The notes beneath the pieces are model-generated. The model saw only the letters and a program-made list of their open reading frames with translations. It was not told the DNA's origin and ran no database searches. The position numbers were made by a program, and so were the translations under genes. 64,000 nucleotides of DNA from positions 269,550,250 through 269,614,249 of the forward strand of contig OY728153.1 in the NCBI GenBank assembly GCA_963277665.1, read 5' to 3'. Numbering within the stretch: position 1 is the first letter of the stretch; each line of letters begins with the position of its first letter. Of the stretch, positions 11,669-24,400 are shown piece after piece. The stretch is from Viscum album (Eukaryota; Streptophyta; Magnoliopsida; Santalales; Viscaceae).

Positions 11669-13703
11669 TGAAGTGAGGTCAATTTTCACCTATCAACCAT
11701 TCAAAGGTCAGGTGATTTCTAATGTGTATAATGACACTCGGGTCAAATCCTCAGTGATGGTACTATTATTTAGATTCGATTATTTTTTTTTAATGGGGGT
11801 TGTTTTTAGAGCTTATGTGAAATGATTGATTGATGAAGTTTGATTTAATAATTCAATAAATATTAGGGTGAGTTCATTATTAAGGATTTAAGATTATGAT
11901 ATCCTTGAGATTTGTGTGATATTTCATTAAATTAACACCCACTTTACATGACTATTTTGATCATAATTCCCAATTGTTTAGGCTTTAAATAAATCCTTAA
12001 CTTAATTAGGGTTCTGATCTCAATCAATACTTTTTTATGGTTGTGTATTTATGGTTCCAATAATTCAAAGAATCTAAACATTAAACAAAACATGTCATTA
12101 TTCCATGAAATTTTAAGCTTAAAATACGCAATGTTAACCTAAATAATATTTAATGAGAAAAATATCTCAATCACTTAACATCCCAAAATTATGACTCACC
12201 CAAATGGATGATTTACTCATCCATTGATATGGTTATTAATCTGTTTGATGATACTTATGATGATGAGTTATAAAGATAAGAAAACGAATAGGACAAGAAA
12301 AGAGCAGTGCACTGAACCCACACATGAAACATGAAGAGAGGTAAATATTCAATTTAAATTAAAACAAGCTTACATGATTACAATTGAAAACAAGAAAAGA
12401 ACGTGAAAATAAAGCACAGAGGAAAGGTCTTTTAAGTAGAAACTTGAGTTTGGAAGGTCCTTTTAAGCTTGTGGTGGGGATTTAGTCATGCCAATGTATC
12501 CTTCTATGTGATGACGTGACAATCCCTTTCAAAGAGAAGATGGGAGTGTATTTATATCCTAATGTGGTGGACTGTTTTTCCTCAAAAATTGTCCCTCAAG
12601 TTGGATTAACAATTTTACCATTTAGACATCTGAATCTCAAGAAATATCTTTATTCAAATTTGTATAAATGGACATGGATAGTTCACCCTATAAATTTGGA
12701 ATCCATTAAACTTTTTTATTCAAATTTAGGGCTATTTTACCAAACCATGTTCTACTATATTTTTTTTTTGTCGAGCTTTTCCATGATCTAAATGTGAATT
12801 CATTTATGTCTTTGAATATGCCTTCAAATCCAAACCATTTCTTCTACAATGTTATGAGCCTATATCTTGACCATTTTACCATTTAGGTAGCTGAATATAA
12901 AGAAATATCCTTCATAAAAGTTATATAAATGGATTTTTAAAGTTCACCCTCCAAATTCGGTGGCCATTGGACTTTTGGATCCAATGTTATGGCTATTTTC
13001 CAAAACTATGTGTTGTTATCCAGTTTTGTGTCGAGTTTTTACATAGTCTAAATGGGAATGAATTTATGTATATTAATACTAACTAAAATATAAAAAATTT
13101 ATTATAAAAATTTGGGACCATGTATCATGACTTTCTCTCCAAAAAATTACATCTCAATTGGACTTCTATATTGGGATAAAAGTCATTAATTGTGGATTAA
13201 TTTCAAATCCCAGACCGGAATGTGGGATGAAATTTCATGCATAAATTGGGCGCCTTATTATTTGATTTGGGACTTGAAGAAATTTTTATCCAATATTTTT
13301 ATGGATATCCTAGAAAAAATTGTGGAGTTTCGTAAAATTTTGACTTCTATATTAAGCCCAAAAATTCAATATTCATAGATAGTCTAATTTTCTCCACAAA
13401 TTTAGAGGGATTTATTTTTTGGTTCATATGACCCTTTAAATGGATTAATTATCCAAAAATATAGTTGAATTATTTTTATTAAATTTAATTAGGAACCCTT
13501 AAAAACAATAATCCCACAATTTGGATAAGTGGGGTGATAGTTTTGATTAAAATAGTAAACTAACTCGAATCTGGATTAATTCAAATAATGCTCAAAAATT
13601 ATATTTAATATTAAAACATGGGTATTTCACACCAATTATGAAATTTTAATTGAAAATAATTAAAATGAGTTGATAAAAATTAATTAATAAATAGATAACA
13701 TCA
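11669..13703 (-). repeat. E: LTR (3' LTR in element orientation)
   Basis: Colinear with 19115-21038, including the string GGGTCAAATCCTCAGTGATG, ATTTAATGAG, the TTGGACTTCTATATT block, and AACATGGGTATTTCACA near the right end. Termini are TGAAGTGAGG and ATAACATCA. The left copy is about 110 bp longer than the right one. Confidence 0.9.
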
Positions 13704-13716
13704 ACTTCCCCAAACT
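13704..13716 (-). other. E: polypurine tract (minus strand)
   Basis: On the minus strand the bases before the LTR read AAGTTTGGGGAAGT, a plausible plus-strand primer, directly followed by the LTR terminus TGATG. This supports the minus orientation independently of the genes. Confidence 0.6.
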
Positions 13717-16400
13717 TATGATTTTGCATTTCCTCATGTACATCAAATTTAAAAACATAACTAAATCATTTTTACTCACTAAAAAATATTAAAAAAATTT
13801 CCCCAATCAAGAGGTGTATAATAGTTCACTCTCTAATAATGAATTCCATAAAAACAATTTACAGAAATAATGTTCCAAAAAATCATTTTTCAAGATCAAA
13901 ATTAGAAATTTAAAATGTGGGCACTCATAACTTACTCCTCTAAAGATGATAAAAAATTATTTATGGAGGTTCACTCATTCACCGAGAAAATTGAAAATAT
14001 TATAGTTTGGAATATCTATCATCTTCCATTACCTATTATAAGGTGAAAAATAATCAAGAGTTTTTTTATGGGTTTATAGTGGCTATGGGATGGTGGGAAT
14101 ATAATTTCCAAATGTGTGGAAAATAGGGGTAAAACACCAACATGGAAAAATCAAAGCACAATTTTTGAAATGATACATAGAGGGTTATGGAAACAAATAT
14201 TTACATGGGAATGAATGTGTAAAGGAATACACAAAAGATATATAAAATTGTAAGAGTATGAATATATATATATATATAAAACATACAACTTCTCCCAATG
14301 ACATAAGAAAAGATGGCACAAGTGTTCTTTTCTTCTTTTTTTCTTTTTTTCTTTTTATTTTTTTCAGAAGTTTAAATTAGAAAAAATCACAAAATGATCT
14401 CCCTACCATTTTTTATCTCCTCATGAAACTAATTGTAATAGTTATAATAAGATAAAAGGTTTAATAAGAGTGATTTTTGACTTTCTTAAGACACAACCCA
14501 TTCTTTTGTTCTTTTTTTTGTTTATTTCATATATTTTTTGAACACTTTTTAATTACATTTGTACAAAATTACATAAACATGAATCCATTACCAAAACTCA
14601 CTGAATGAAAATCTCTCCCCCGCACTTAAATGGATGCTTTCCCTCAATCATATGATGACATAGTGGAAATCAAGGAAACGGTACCCAAAATTAAATCCAT
14701 TCCCCCAAACTTAAATTTCAATAAAATATGCTATGAAAATATATGTAAATATTGGGTGGGAAAATATTTTGGGCTTGTAATGTGGCTATAAAAAAATGGT
14801 TTTCATAATCTCTAAGGGGCTTTCAAAAGGATAATAAATGAAAATGTAATGGGAATCTATTTTGCTATTTTAATTCTCATGTGGTTCAAAAAAATCCTAT
14901 ATCATATTAATTTATGATAAAGTAATAAATTCAGATTGAAGGTCCACAAATCATGACTCACAATCGAGGATGACAACACAAAATATGAAAATATATCCAT
15001 AAGTTACCTTATAATGAAATATAACATTGTACCTTGTGGTTGGGTAAGAATCATTTTCCAAATAAAAAATTGAACATTCAAAATCTATTGTTCTTGACAC
15101 AAAATTATTTATCTGAATTTATGATGAAAATAAAAAAAAATTGAGAATAAAACTAGTCTTTTGACTCCCTAGAATTGTTGGAAAAAATTACCAAATTTAA
15201 TAGTGATTAATTGTTACTCCTTTTACTTTTTTTTAGTTTTTTTAGTTTTTCTTTTAGTTTATTTTAAATACACACCCACACAAAATAGAAATAGGGGAAA
15301 AGGTTTTTATGAAGAAAGTGGTAAAAAAAAGGAGATAATGAGAGAGGAAAAATAATAAAGAGAGATAAATATAGAGAAATAGAGATAGGGGGAGATATAT
15401 AGGAGGAGGAGGAGGAGGAGGAATAGAGTGAGAGGGAGTTAAAGGGAAAGAGGTTCACCCTAGTTTGAATTTAGTGGGTTGTCATCTCCATATAATGGTG
15501 GACTGGTGGAAGTCGATGTCGTTATTGGGGAATGTGTTCTATCTAGTGATGATTTAGAAAATGTCCATTACCTATAATATAGTGAAAAATAAAATAATTA
15601 TTCATTTTATGAAAAAATGAAAAGAAATTAAAATTTCACAAAATTAAAATAAAACATGGGTTTCCTCACAAGAAGCATTGCATTTATTTTGTCTAAAGCT
15701 GGATAGTTGTAATAGACTACCCATAGTCCAATTATGGACACCTTATTTTCTCAAATCCAGTGTGATTCTAGAAAAACTTCTCCTTTGGGATTCCCCAGTG
15801 TTCATTGTATAATTTATTCCATTCCTTGTTGTTGCTCTTGTAATTCAATAGGGGTGAAAAGAGAATGTGGGTATCCTCCCTTTGGTCTTCAACTTGAGGA
15901 ATTATTCTATCCACCGAGTGTAGGTTTTTTGTTCTTGTAATTTTAGGAATATGATTGAATTATGATGGTTCATTTATGTATGGTTCGGACAATACGAAAT
16001 TAGGGTATGAGATCGTAGTTTTTTTTAATCATTATTTTCATCACTTTACAATGTGAATTAATGAGAATCAAAGGGGACATCAGACTCAATTTTTTTTCAA
16101 GAACCTTTATATCAATTTTTTTTCAAAGAATTATCAATTTCAAACTCATCAATGATCAATTTATCAATTAGAGAATATATCACAAACTTCACTCCCATTA
16201 TGACAAGATAATAATGTTTGATCATGGTTCGCCTCACATATAATATAATTTTCATAATCATGGATAGGAAATTACGAATGTTTTATAATATGATTTGAAT
16301 CAAAAAATGATCACACTAGTTTATTTTCCTCATTACCATCCAATTTAGAGTAGTGAAGATCATAAGTGAGATAGGATTCCAAGGAGTTTTCAATATCCTT
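13717..16400 (-). other. E: internal non-coding stretch where pol should be
   Basis: AT-rich DNA with no RT, RNase H or integrase motif that I can find on either strand. It contains a (TA)n run near 14262-14278, pyrimidine runs near 14330-14365, and a purine-rich stretch (15328-15440) with GAG/GGA repeats. The part nearest the protease (about 16000-16400) may be remnant linker sequence. Confidence 0.5.
15328..15440 (+). repeat. Purine-rich low-complexity tract
   Basis: Over 100 bases almost purely of A and G, including (GGA)n at about 15402-15421. On the other strand it creates a spurious open frame rich in Ser, Leu and Phe. Confidence 0.75.
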
Positions 16401-16499
16401 TAGATCAATGGATTTTATGCATGAAAGGTCAACGTCAACTTATTAATCTGTGACTTGGTTAGTGAGGATGAAAAAATCACAAATCATCTATCATTAGAA

Positions 16500-17160
16500 C
16501 AATAAGAACATGATGGATCATCCTAGAGATACTTTTAGAAGCATGGATAGAGAATAAAGAGTGATTATCTGATGGGTATCACATGGACTAAAAAATATTG
16601 AACTTGACCAGTTGGTCACCAAATTCCATGGATAAGATGCCAACATGGACATCAATTTTAGTTCTAGATGTCATGTGTAAATGTATTCCTAGAATTAGGT
16701 GAGATAGATAAGAAGTTGTTTCACCATCCATGTCAAGGACATAAAAATCAGCTAGAAAGATAATAATATTGACTCAGACAAGGACATCCTTGTTTATTCC
16801 CTCAGGTCTGGAAGTGGTTCGAATGGTTAAATAGATGAAAATTACTATTTGGTGTAAGGGACCTAAACCTAGGTTGGATAATATGGATTTGGGAATGACA
16901 TTTATCAAGGCTACTATGTCTATGAGTGAATCATCAAAGATGGAACTCCCTATTTTTCATAGAACCATAAAGGTACCTGGGCCTTTACACTTCATGGGAA
17001 TGGACTATTAGGTTGGATCATTTTCGATGGTCCTAATTTGTCTCTTATGGGTTCAACATTACTTATGAAACTTTGAATACTTATAGATTTTTTTTAATGG
17101 CATCCAAGAGGGTAATGTTTACTTCATCATGTCTAAACATGTCAAGAATTTTATAATTAG
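16500..17160 (-). pseudogene. E: Athila protease region, decayed
   Basis: Minus-strand reading gives the Athila arrangement: a linker like F-L-T-C-L...S-W-M-P-L-K-K-I, then P-M-K-C-K-G-P-G-T-F (family form L-K-D-P-G-S-F), then the protease active-site segment. There the usual D-x-G-A-S-I-N-L-M-P has become D-I-V-A-L-I-N-V-I-P, keeping the Asp but losing the Gly. A following D-F-Y-V-L-D-M segment also fits. Retropepsins cut the Gag-Pol polyprotein. The surviving Asp without its Gly, and multiple stops, mean no activity. The family call rests on several short motifs in the right order. Confidence 0.7.
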
Positions 17161-17749
17161 GCTTAAAGGGATTATTAGGCTTAAATATAGCTTGAGAAAA
17201 AGGAATTAGGTTCCTTAGAAGAATGTAAGGAGGTTATGGAGTTTCTTTAGGTTTATTTTTTTGATTTTTGTTCCTTTATTTTTACATCTCAACATTTAAA
17301 TAGAATTTTATGGAATTTTCATGAGGTATAGTAATTTGATTTCTAGATAAAAGTTAAATTGCACTTACATTTCCCTTATTGTTGTGTAATGGTTGAGTTA
17401 TGAGTTAGGAATAATTTCATTGATGTTTATGACTTAGGTGGGATGTAAGTTTACTAATTTGGTGTTCAGTTTTTTTAAGGCTAGAACAGGTGAAGGAGGT
17501 AAGATTTTATACAGGACTTTCCCATGGTTTCTTGGAAGAAGAGTCATGTCCCACATTGAGATTTCCTTGATTTTGGTTTTTGGGAAAGTTTTTCTATTGG
17601 TTTTGGAATTTATAAGGCTCACTATGATAGAGGAATATAGGAGGAGAAGGAGCATGATTTCTCCTTTGATGTTGGGGAACAGAAGGATAAGGTCATTGTA
17701 AGTTACCACCACATTGACCATATTGGAATTATTTTTTATTTTTGAGGAG

Positions 17750-18760
17750 GGAAATAAGGAGGATGAGATATGATATTACCATACCTAAATCCTTGTTTAT
17801 AGGTAGAATTTAAGGGATTAGAGTGGGGTTGGTTGAATTTTCTACTGAACTGACCTAGTTGTTGAGGGTTGGTGTTCTACAGAGTATATACTGCATTGAG
17901 ATCCATTGGACTAGAAGAATATGATTGATCATCTTGTATATGTGTACATTTGTTGGTTGTATAAGTTGGTGAGATAAAAATTCCATAGTTTTTGACAGGT
18001 CTAAGGAATTAAGTTTGTGTATAAGATGAGTTCGGGGATTTGGCAGCCACTTCTAGTTGTTGCACAAGACCTACAAGTTCACTCATCCACTTTTTCATCT
18101 TTTTGGGCTTTAAGGATTGATTCTCTTGGACTTTTTTTACTTGATCATGTGTTTGGGTATGGATTTTTTTGTGTTTATATCCATTTTTCTTATGAGATAT
18201 CTTTTATCTATAAGTGTTTTTTCAACAAGAGCATAACCACTCACGACATCAATAAGTGTTCAATCCATATCCAGTAACCCCTCATAGAAGTATTGGATCA
18301 AGATTTAGTCAGGAATTTGATGTTGTGGGAAAGTTTCCATAAGATTTTTATACCTCTATCAATACTAATGGAGTGATTCATTATGGAATTTACAGATACC
18401 ACTAATTTCCACTTGGATAGAATTAGTTTGATAAGCGTGAAATAATTTATCTAGAAAGTGTCGCTTCATGTAATTCCATGTATTTATAGAACCAGGAGGG
18501 AGGTTGTAGAGTAATGACTTGGTGGAGTTATCTAGGGAGAAATTAAATGATCAAAGTTTTATTTGTTCTTCAGAAACCCCTTGAGGCTTCACAGTAGAGC
18601 ATACCACTTTTAACTCATTGAGGTGGAGATGAGGATCCTCGCTAGATAGCCCATGGAAATGGGGCAAAAGATGAATCAAACCCGATTTGAGTTCAAAATA
18701 TGCCATGATGTTTGGATATTGAATACAAATGGTTTGTTAATTCATACCAAGTGTAGTGAG
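17750..18760 (-). pseudogene. E: Athila-type gag, decayed
   Basis: Minus-strand frames encode a capsid domain with strong family landmarks: F-E-L-K-S-G-L-I, E-D-P-H-L-H-L-N-E-L-K-V-V-C, V-K-P-Q-G-V-S-E-E-Q-I-K-L, L-P-P-G-S-I-N-T-W, and L-I-Q-Y-F-Y-E-G-L. The order and spacing are those of Athila-group Gag. Further on, N-S-T-Y-K-Q-G-F-R-Y-G-N resembles the conserved segment near the C-terminus of these proteins. At least five in-frame stops interrupt it. Gag forms the particle in which the element's RNA is copied. The upstream primer site expected next to the right LTR (19114 leftwards on the minus strand) does not match any tRNA site that I know. Confidence 0.8.
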
Positions 18761-19114
18761 TTCTTTAAACATTTTTCCCTAGTATTTTCCATACCTAGTT
18801 CAATTCGATGTTCAGTGATTGGGTCAGGAGTTATTTGATTATGCCTAATGTTTCTCCTAAGTCAGTGAAGAGTTAAATTAATTTCTAGGTCAAAAAAATC
18901 CAATGGATTTTTTTGGGAGGTTACGGGGAATTTAGATAAATTTTTAAGGATTAAGAATGTGGGTTTTTCTTTGTGTTCTTTCCTTTTATGATTTTTTATG
19001 GGAAGGAGGGATTTTCATTGTGTTTTTTCCATATTTTTTTTTTCTTTTTTTTTTGTTTTTTTACAAAAAAAATGACCAACTATTTAATGAACCATCCCTG
19101 AAAATGGATCCATT

Positions 19115-21038
19115 TGAAGTGAATATTATTTTCACCTATTGACCATTCAAAGTTCTAGTGCTCTACTAATGTGTATAGTGGAACTTGGGTCAAATCCTCA
19201 GTGATGGTACTATTTTTTAGAGTCAATTGTTTTTAATTTTTCTTTTTAATGAGAGGGGGTTTGTTTGAAAATATTAGGTGAAATGATTGATTAATGAATA
19301 TTTATTTAATAGTTTAATAAATATTGGGGTGATTTTATTATTGGGATTTAATATTATGATATCCTTGAGCTTTGTGTGATATTGCATTAAATTAACACCC
19401 ACTTCACAAGATGACTTTGATCATAAATCCCAAGTGTTAAGGCTTTAATCCAAGACTTAAATTAACTAGGGAAGCCCTAATATCAATTATTACTTTTTTA
19501 TGATAGTTTATTTATAGTTCCAATAATACATGGAATCCAAACATTAAACAAAACATGTCATTAATCCATGACATTTTAATTTTAACATACAGAATGTTAA
19601 CCTAAATAATATTTAATGAGCAAAAGATATCAATCACTTAACATCCCCAAATTATGACTCACCCCAATGGATGATTTAATCATAAATTGAGATTTTTATT
19701 AATATATTTGATTATACTTATGGTGATGAGTTATAAATATAAGAAAAATAATGGGACAAGAAAAGAGTAGTGCATCGAACACACACACGAAATATGAAGA
19801 GAGGTAAATACATAATTTTGATTGAATAATAAAGTGAAAAGGGTAAGGGTTTTCAACTTGTTTTAAACTATTTTAATACCATTAATATAAAATAATATAA
19901 TTTTAATGATAATTACATATTATTATGAAGAAACATGTTTTAATATTCAATTGAAATGAAAACAAACTTACACGATTACAATTGAAAACTAGTGAAGTAC
20001 ATGAAAATAAAGCACAGAGGCAAAGAATCTCAAGTATAAACTTGAATATTGAAGGTAATTAAAATAATTTGGAAGTGATTTGGTCAATATAATGTATCCT
20101 ATTATGTGCTGATGTTCCAACCCCTTTCAAATATAATAGGGGAGTGTATTTATAGACCAAGGTGGTGGACTGTTTGTCTTCCAAAACGGACCCTCATGTT
20201 AGATCAACCATTTGACCCTTTATACCACTAAATATAGAGAAATATTATTCTTAAAAGTTTTATAAATGTATTTTTATATTTCACCCTCCAAATTTGGCAG
20301 CCATTGGACTTTTGGAACCAAATTTATGGCTATTTTTCCAAACCATGTGTTTTTGTCCAGTTTTTTGTTGAGTTTTTCCATGGTATAAATGTGAATGCAT
20401 TTATTTCTATTAATATGACTTAAAATCCAAAACATTTAATCTAAAAAGTTGTGATCCAATATATTTAATTATTTCCCACAAAATTATAGCTCATCTGGAC
20501 TTCTATATTAGGAGAAAAGTCATTAATTGTAGGATGATTTCAAATACCAAGCAGAAATGTGGGTTGGACTTTCATGCATAAATTGGGCCCCTTATTAGTT
20601 GATTTGGGACATGAAATTTTTATCCAAGATATTTCTAGACATCATATAAAAAATTGTATAGTTTCATCAAATTTTGGATTCTTCATTAATCTCATAAATT
20701 CAATCTTCATGGATGGTCCAATTTTCTCAACAGATTTTGTGGGCCTTATTGTGTGGTACATATGACCCTTTAGATGGCTGAATTAGCCAAATATAAAATT
20801 GAATTATTTTTATTAAATTGAATTAGGAACCATACAAAAAACAATAAGCACACAATTTGGATAATTAGGGTGATATTTTTTATTAAAATGGTAAACTGAC
20901 TCGAATTTGGATTAATTTAAATAATTCTCAAAATTTATATTTAATATTAAAACATGGGTATTTCACAAAAATTATGAATTTTTACTTGAGAATTAGTAAA
21001 ATTAGTAGGTAAAAAATTATAAATAAATGAATAAATCA
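19115..21038 (-). repeat. E: LTR (5' LTR in element orientation)
   Basis: Right-hand partner of 11669-13703. Begins TGAAGTGAATATT and ends AATAAATCA directly before the target duplication GTTAT. Confidence 0.9.
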
Positions 21039-21043
21039 GTTAT

Positions 21044-21499
21044 ACTCACCCCTGCATGGGTGCTTCATACACATGTCATGTCTTATGCAGATTACAGCCC
21101 TTTTAACGGTGTCCTAGGAGGATAGGGAGCTAGTGGAGAATAGTTTGAGCTAGAAAATGTGTTTTCTAGGTTGTTATATTTGATATTAGTCCTTACCATA
21201 TGACCAGGTTGGACCTTCTATAGTTTTTTTGGACTTTTATTTTTCCCCCTTTTTTCGCTTTCAGTACTTTACTATTGTACTCTGGTTATGGGATCATAGA
21301 TGTATACATGAATTAGTTTCTGTTGTTTTACATTTTTTCATTGTATGGTATTGTATATGTGTTCATTTGTATAGGTACATTAGGATAATTTCTTCCATGT
21401 GTGTGATATGCCTACTCAGCACTGGTCTCTATCCCCTGGCCTATTGGAGGCGTGCTTGGGGTAGTCACGATCTAGGCCCCATTGGGTCGGGTCATGACA
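21044..21499 (+). repeat. A: 5' LTR, right part
   Basis: Continues A's 5' LTR after E, colinear with about 28640-29084: CTAGGAGGATAGGGAGCT, TTTGATATTAGTCCT, GATGCCTACTCAG and CTATTGGAGG. Ends GGGTCATGACA just before the primer site. Confidence 0.9.
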
Positions 21500-21502
21500 G
21501 AG

Positions 21503-21514
21503 TGGTATCAGAGT
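21503..21514 (+). other. A: primer binding site, initiator-Met tRNA
   Basis: TGGTATCAGAGT lies three bases after the LTR end. The plant initiator-Met site is TGGTATCAGAGC, so only the last base differs. It is the start point of minus-strand DNA synthesis and fixes the strand of A. Confidence 0.9.
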
Positions 21515-21809
21515 GGTCAGTTATACCTTAGAACTGGAGTCTGTGATATTGGTTTAGGTTTTATGGAAACAATGTTAAGTGTTTCAATTTCAAATTTTAG
21601 CCTAGATACTCTAGTTTTGGTGCATCAACCGATGTATCCATACACCAGGACTCTGATCACCAACCTTTCAACTCGATACATGTAGAAATTGGTTATAGGA
21701 AAAACTTTGGTACATGAATCATATAGTAATGAGTTGTAGTTTCCATGTCCTTCTTGATTTAGATCCCCAGATATAATCTTTGAACATGGTGCATATTTTT
21801 TATTTCAAG

Positions 21810-22960
21810 ATGACTCCATGAAGACAGCTAGATAGGATTCCACTGCATGATCACAAGGATGATCTTCCGAATGAAGAGGCTTCAGTACAGGGGATTGTAC
21901 TAGAGCTAGTAGCTCCATGTGGTTTACCAACTATACCACCACCTGTTGAACATCGGTTATAACTGGAAGTGCTTAATGAGGATGCATATAGGATAAGCAC
22001 ATTGTATGAATTCTAGAGGCAACAACCTCCCAGGTTGTGGGGTGATCTAGATCCCCAGGTAGCTAAGAACTAGATAGAGGCAGTTACTCAAATTTTTCAC
22101 ATTGTGAGGAAACCTATATATTAGATGGAAGTCCTCAAGGGGAGTCTTATTCAGATATCTACTAGAAGATGGTGGAGTTTAGTGACTCAGTCACATGATG
22201 AGATATCTCTCTCCTGGTCAAACTTTGAGTATCTCTTTAGGGATGATTTTTATCCAGCTATGTTGCGATTAGTGCATATCTAGGAGATTCTACATCTATA
22301 GTAGGGCAGTATGACTTTGGCAGAGTATTCAGTGAGGTTTACTGATCTCTCTCAATAATCCATGGATATGGTGTGAGATACATTATTTATAGCTTGGACC
22401 TCTGAGTATGGATTATGCTGATATATTAGGGATTCAATGATATATCTCTATATTCCCACTTATTTTGGAATGTTGGAGTGGTCCTTAGTTGTGAAGAGCT
22501 TCCTGGAAGAGAAGGTGTCGATAGTAGGTGCTGGTAGTGGGAACCCAGGAGATGAGACCTTTACAGTAGGTATCCAATGGTATTAATGGGAATCCAAGCA
22601 AGCAATACACTTAAGTAAATGATCCTAGGACAAAGTATTAGTAGTGTAGGTTACTCAGGATAGCTCGAGTCAGTCAAGGGAGAGGCAATGTTTCTCCTCC
22701 GATGGTCGAGGAAATATTGCACGACACTATCTGACCTATATTACAACTAACTAGGAGATGGTCAAGGTACTAATTAGGTGGAGAAATAGGTAATATAATA
22801 GTGGTATACATGGTGGATGATGTAGAAAATTCCTATAGAGAAAAAGGAGGTTCTTATAGGTTTTAACTATTACCATAACCACCCTCAGGTGGTCCACACC
22901 AGGTTCCGGGAGCTGGTGGTCAAGGGAAAGGACAATTACATACTATGGGGGGTTATAACC
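21810..22960 (+). pseudogene. A: Tekay-type gag, decayed
   Basis: Starts at an ATG (M-T-P-x-R-Q) 310 bases after the primer site, as Tekay Gag proteins do (M-P-P-R-R). The capsid core is visible as F-E-Y-L-F-R-D-D-F-Y-P-A near 22230 and E-Y-S-V-R-F-T-D-L-S near 22325. Numerous TAG and TAA codons stand where Gln and Trp are expected, and the frame changes. I did not find a clear CCHC knuckle. Gag packages the element RNA. Non-functional. Confidence 0.7.
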
Positions 22961-22999
22961 TCAACGATCTAGGAATGATACAAGATATGATATGTGTAT

Positions 23000-23450
23000 T
23001 TTAAATCTTAATTGTAGTATTTATAGACACAGTTATGATTCATTCCATTCTTTTCACTTCTCTGGTTTGAGACTTAGAGATTCTGGTTGATCCTTTATCT
23101 TGACCCTTGCACTTGGAGACTCTGACAGGAGGTGACTCGGTGATTGCACACTTTCCCCGATAGTGCGATCTAACACTTAGAGGTGATAGATTTGTATGAT
23201 ATATCCTTGTAGAATTAATGAGTCCTTATGATGTTATATTAGTTATGGACTGGCTATCTACAGTTCATACCCAGATTGATTGTTTTAGGTGGAGGATGTG
23301 GAGTGTCTATAATGATGGGATGAGATTTTCCTTTCTGGGTGAAAATGTAACATTAGTGGAGAAGGATGGGATAATAAATAGGATAGTGCGGATGATTACT
23401 CACCAATTAGATAGAATGACTCTTAGAGTGGTGGATTCTATATGATACTG
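23000..23450 (+). pseudogene. A: aspartic protease, decayed
   Basis: The active-site segment near 23025 reads D-T-V-M-I-H-S, where the family has D-T-G-A-T-H-S: the catalytic Asp remains and the Gly is lost. The C-terminal hallmark Y-D-V-I-L-V-M-D-W-L-S-T (about 23224-23260, family form I-L-G-M-D-W-L) is clear and is followed by the usual I-D-C segment. Cleaves Gag-Pol in intact elements. Confidence 0.75.
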
Positions 23451-23451
23451 G

Positions 23452-24400
23452 TTCCCTACGATGGTAGAGGAGTATGAGGACATATTTCCTGAGGATGTTT
23501 TGGGCTTACCTCCCTACTAAGAGCTAGACTTATACATTGAATTTCATCCCAAGATGACCCCGATATATGCACCAGCATATTAGATGGCTCCTAAAGAGCT
23601 TCATGAGTTGAGGGTATAGTTAGAGGACTTGAAGAAGAAGGGATTTGTGAGACCCATTGTTTCACCTTGGGCATCCCCAGTGTTGTTTTCCAAGAAGGTG
23701 GACGAGAGCTTGAGGTTTTATATAGATTATCATCACTTGAATCAAGTGATATTGAAGAATAAGTAACCACTACCAAGGATCTATGACCTCTTTGATCAGT
23801 TTAGAGGGGAATGATGGTTCTAAAAGGTTAACCTTAGATCTGGCTACCATCAACTGTGAGTGTGAAACAAGGATATACCGAAGATGAGATTAAGATGTTT
23901 CTATGGTAACTATGAGTACTTTTTGATTCCCTTTGATGTGAAAAAACCCCAAAAAATGTTCATGGGACTCATAAACTGAATCTTTTTGCCTTTCTTAGAT
24001 TGGATCATGGAGGTCTTCATCGACAATATCCTAGTATACTCAGCTTCTGAGGAGGATAACATGAGACACTTGAGGATAGTCTTGGATACACTCTGAGAGC
24101 ACCATATTTATAATAATCTCTTGAAGTGTTAGTTTTATATTTGATAGGTCTACTTCTTAGGACATGTCATTTTGTAGGCATGAGTGGAAGTATACCCAAT
24201 GAATATTGAGGTAGTGCTAGCTTGGGAGCCACCCAAGATTGTTAATAAGGTGAAAAGTTTTCTTGAGCTGGTAGGTTACTATCAAAGGTTTTTACTTGAT
24301 TTATATAGAGTGGGAGTGACCTTGACATCTTTTAACCAAAAGGGGAATACTTTCATATTGATAGAAATTTTCCAAAAGTGTTTTTAGGAGTTCAGGTAGA
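23452..24400 (+). pseudogene. A: reverse transcriptase, decayed
   Basis: Begins with E-Y-E-D-I-F-P-E-D-V-L-G-L-P-P, the standard chromovirus RT lead-in, followed by [16 protein letters not shown] and [11 protein letters not shown] near 23710. The catalytic F-I-D-D box is F-I-D-N at about 24016-24027 (G-to-A change). A YYQRF motif (Y-Y-Q-R-F-L at about 24277) belongs to the RT thumb/connection. Several TAG, TAA and TGA codons replace Gln, Trp and Arg. It would copy element RNA to DNA. Dead on both counts. Confidence 0.85.

Larger units (their letters stand above)
11669..21038 (-). mobile_element. E: Athila-type Ty3/gypsy element, internally deleted
   Basis: Direct repeats 11669-13703 and 19115-21038 bound the element. 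It begins TG and ends CA and is flanked by an exact 5-bp duplication GTTAT (11664-11668 and 21039-21043). The uninterrupted homologous site is in A's 3' LTR at about 28640. Orientation is minus: gag and protease read on the minus strand, and a polypurine tract lies next to the left LTR. The internal region is only 5.4 kb and stops after the protease. I found no RT, RNase H or integrase, so it has either lost pol or was mobilised by another element. Confidence 0.85.

Noticed and set aside
12516..12791. A 91-codon plus-strand open frame
   Set aside because: Inside E's LTR and not conserved in the partner LTR.
15264..15458. Minus-strand frame rich in Ser, Leu and Phe
   Set aside because: Low-complexity translation of a purine-rich tract.
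18957..19142. Plus-strand frame rich in Phe that resembles a membrane peptide
   Set aside because: Produced by poly-T runs on the strand opposite E's coding strand, and it runs into the LTR.
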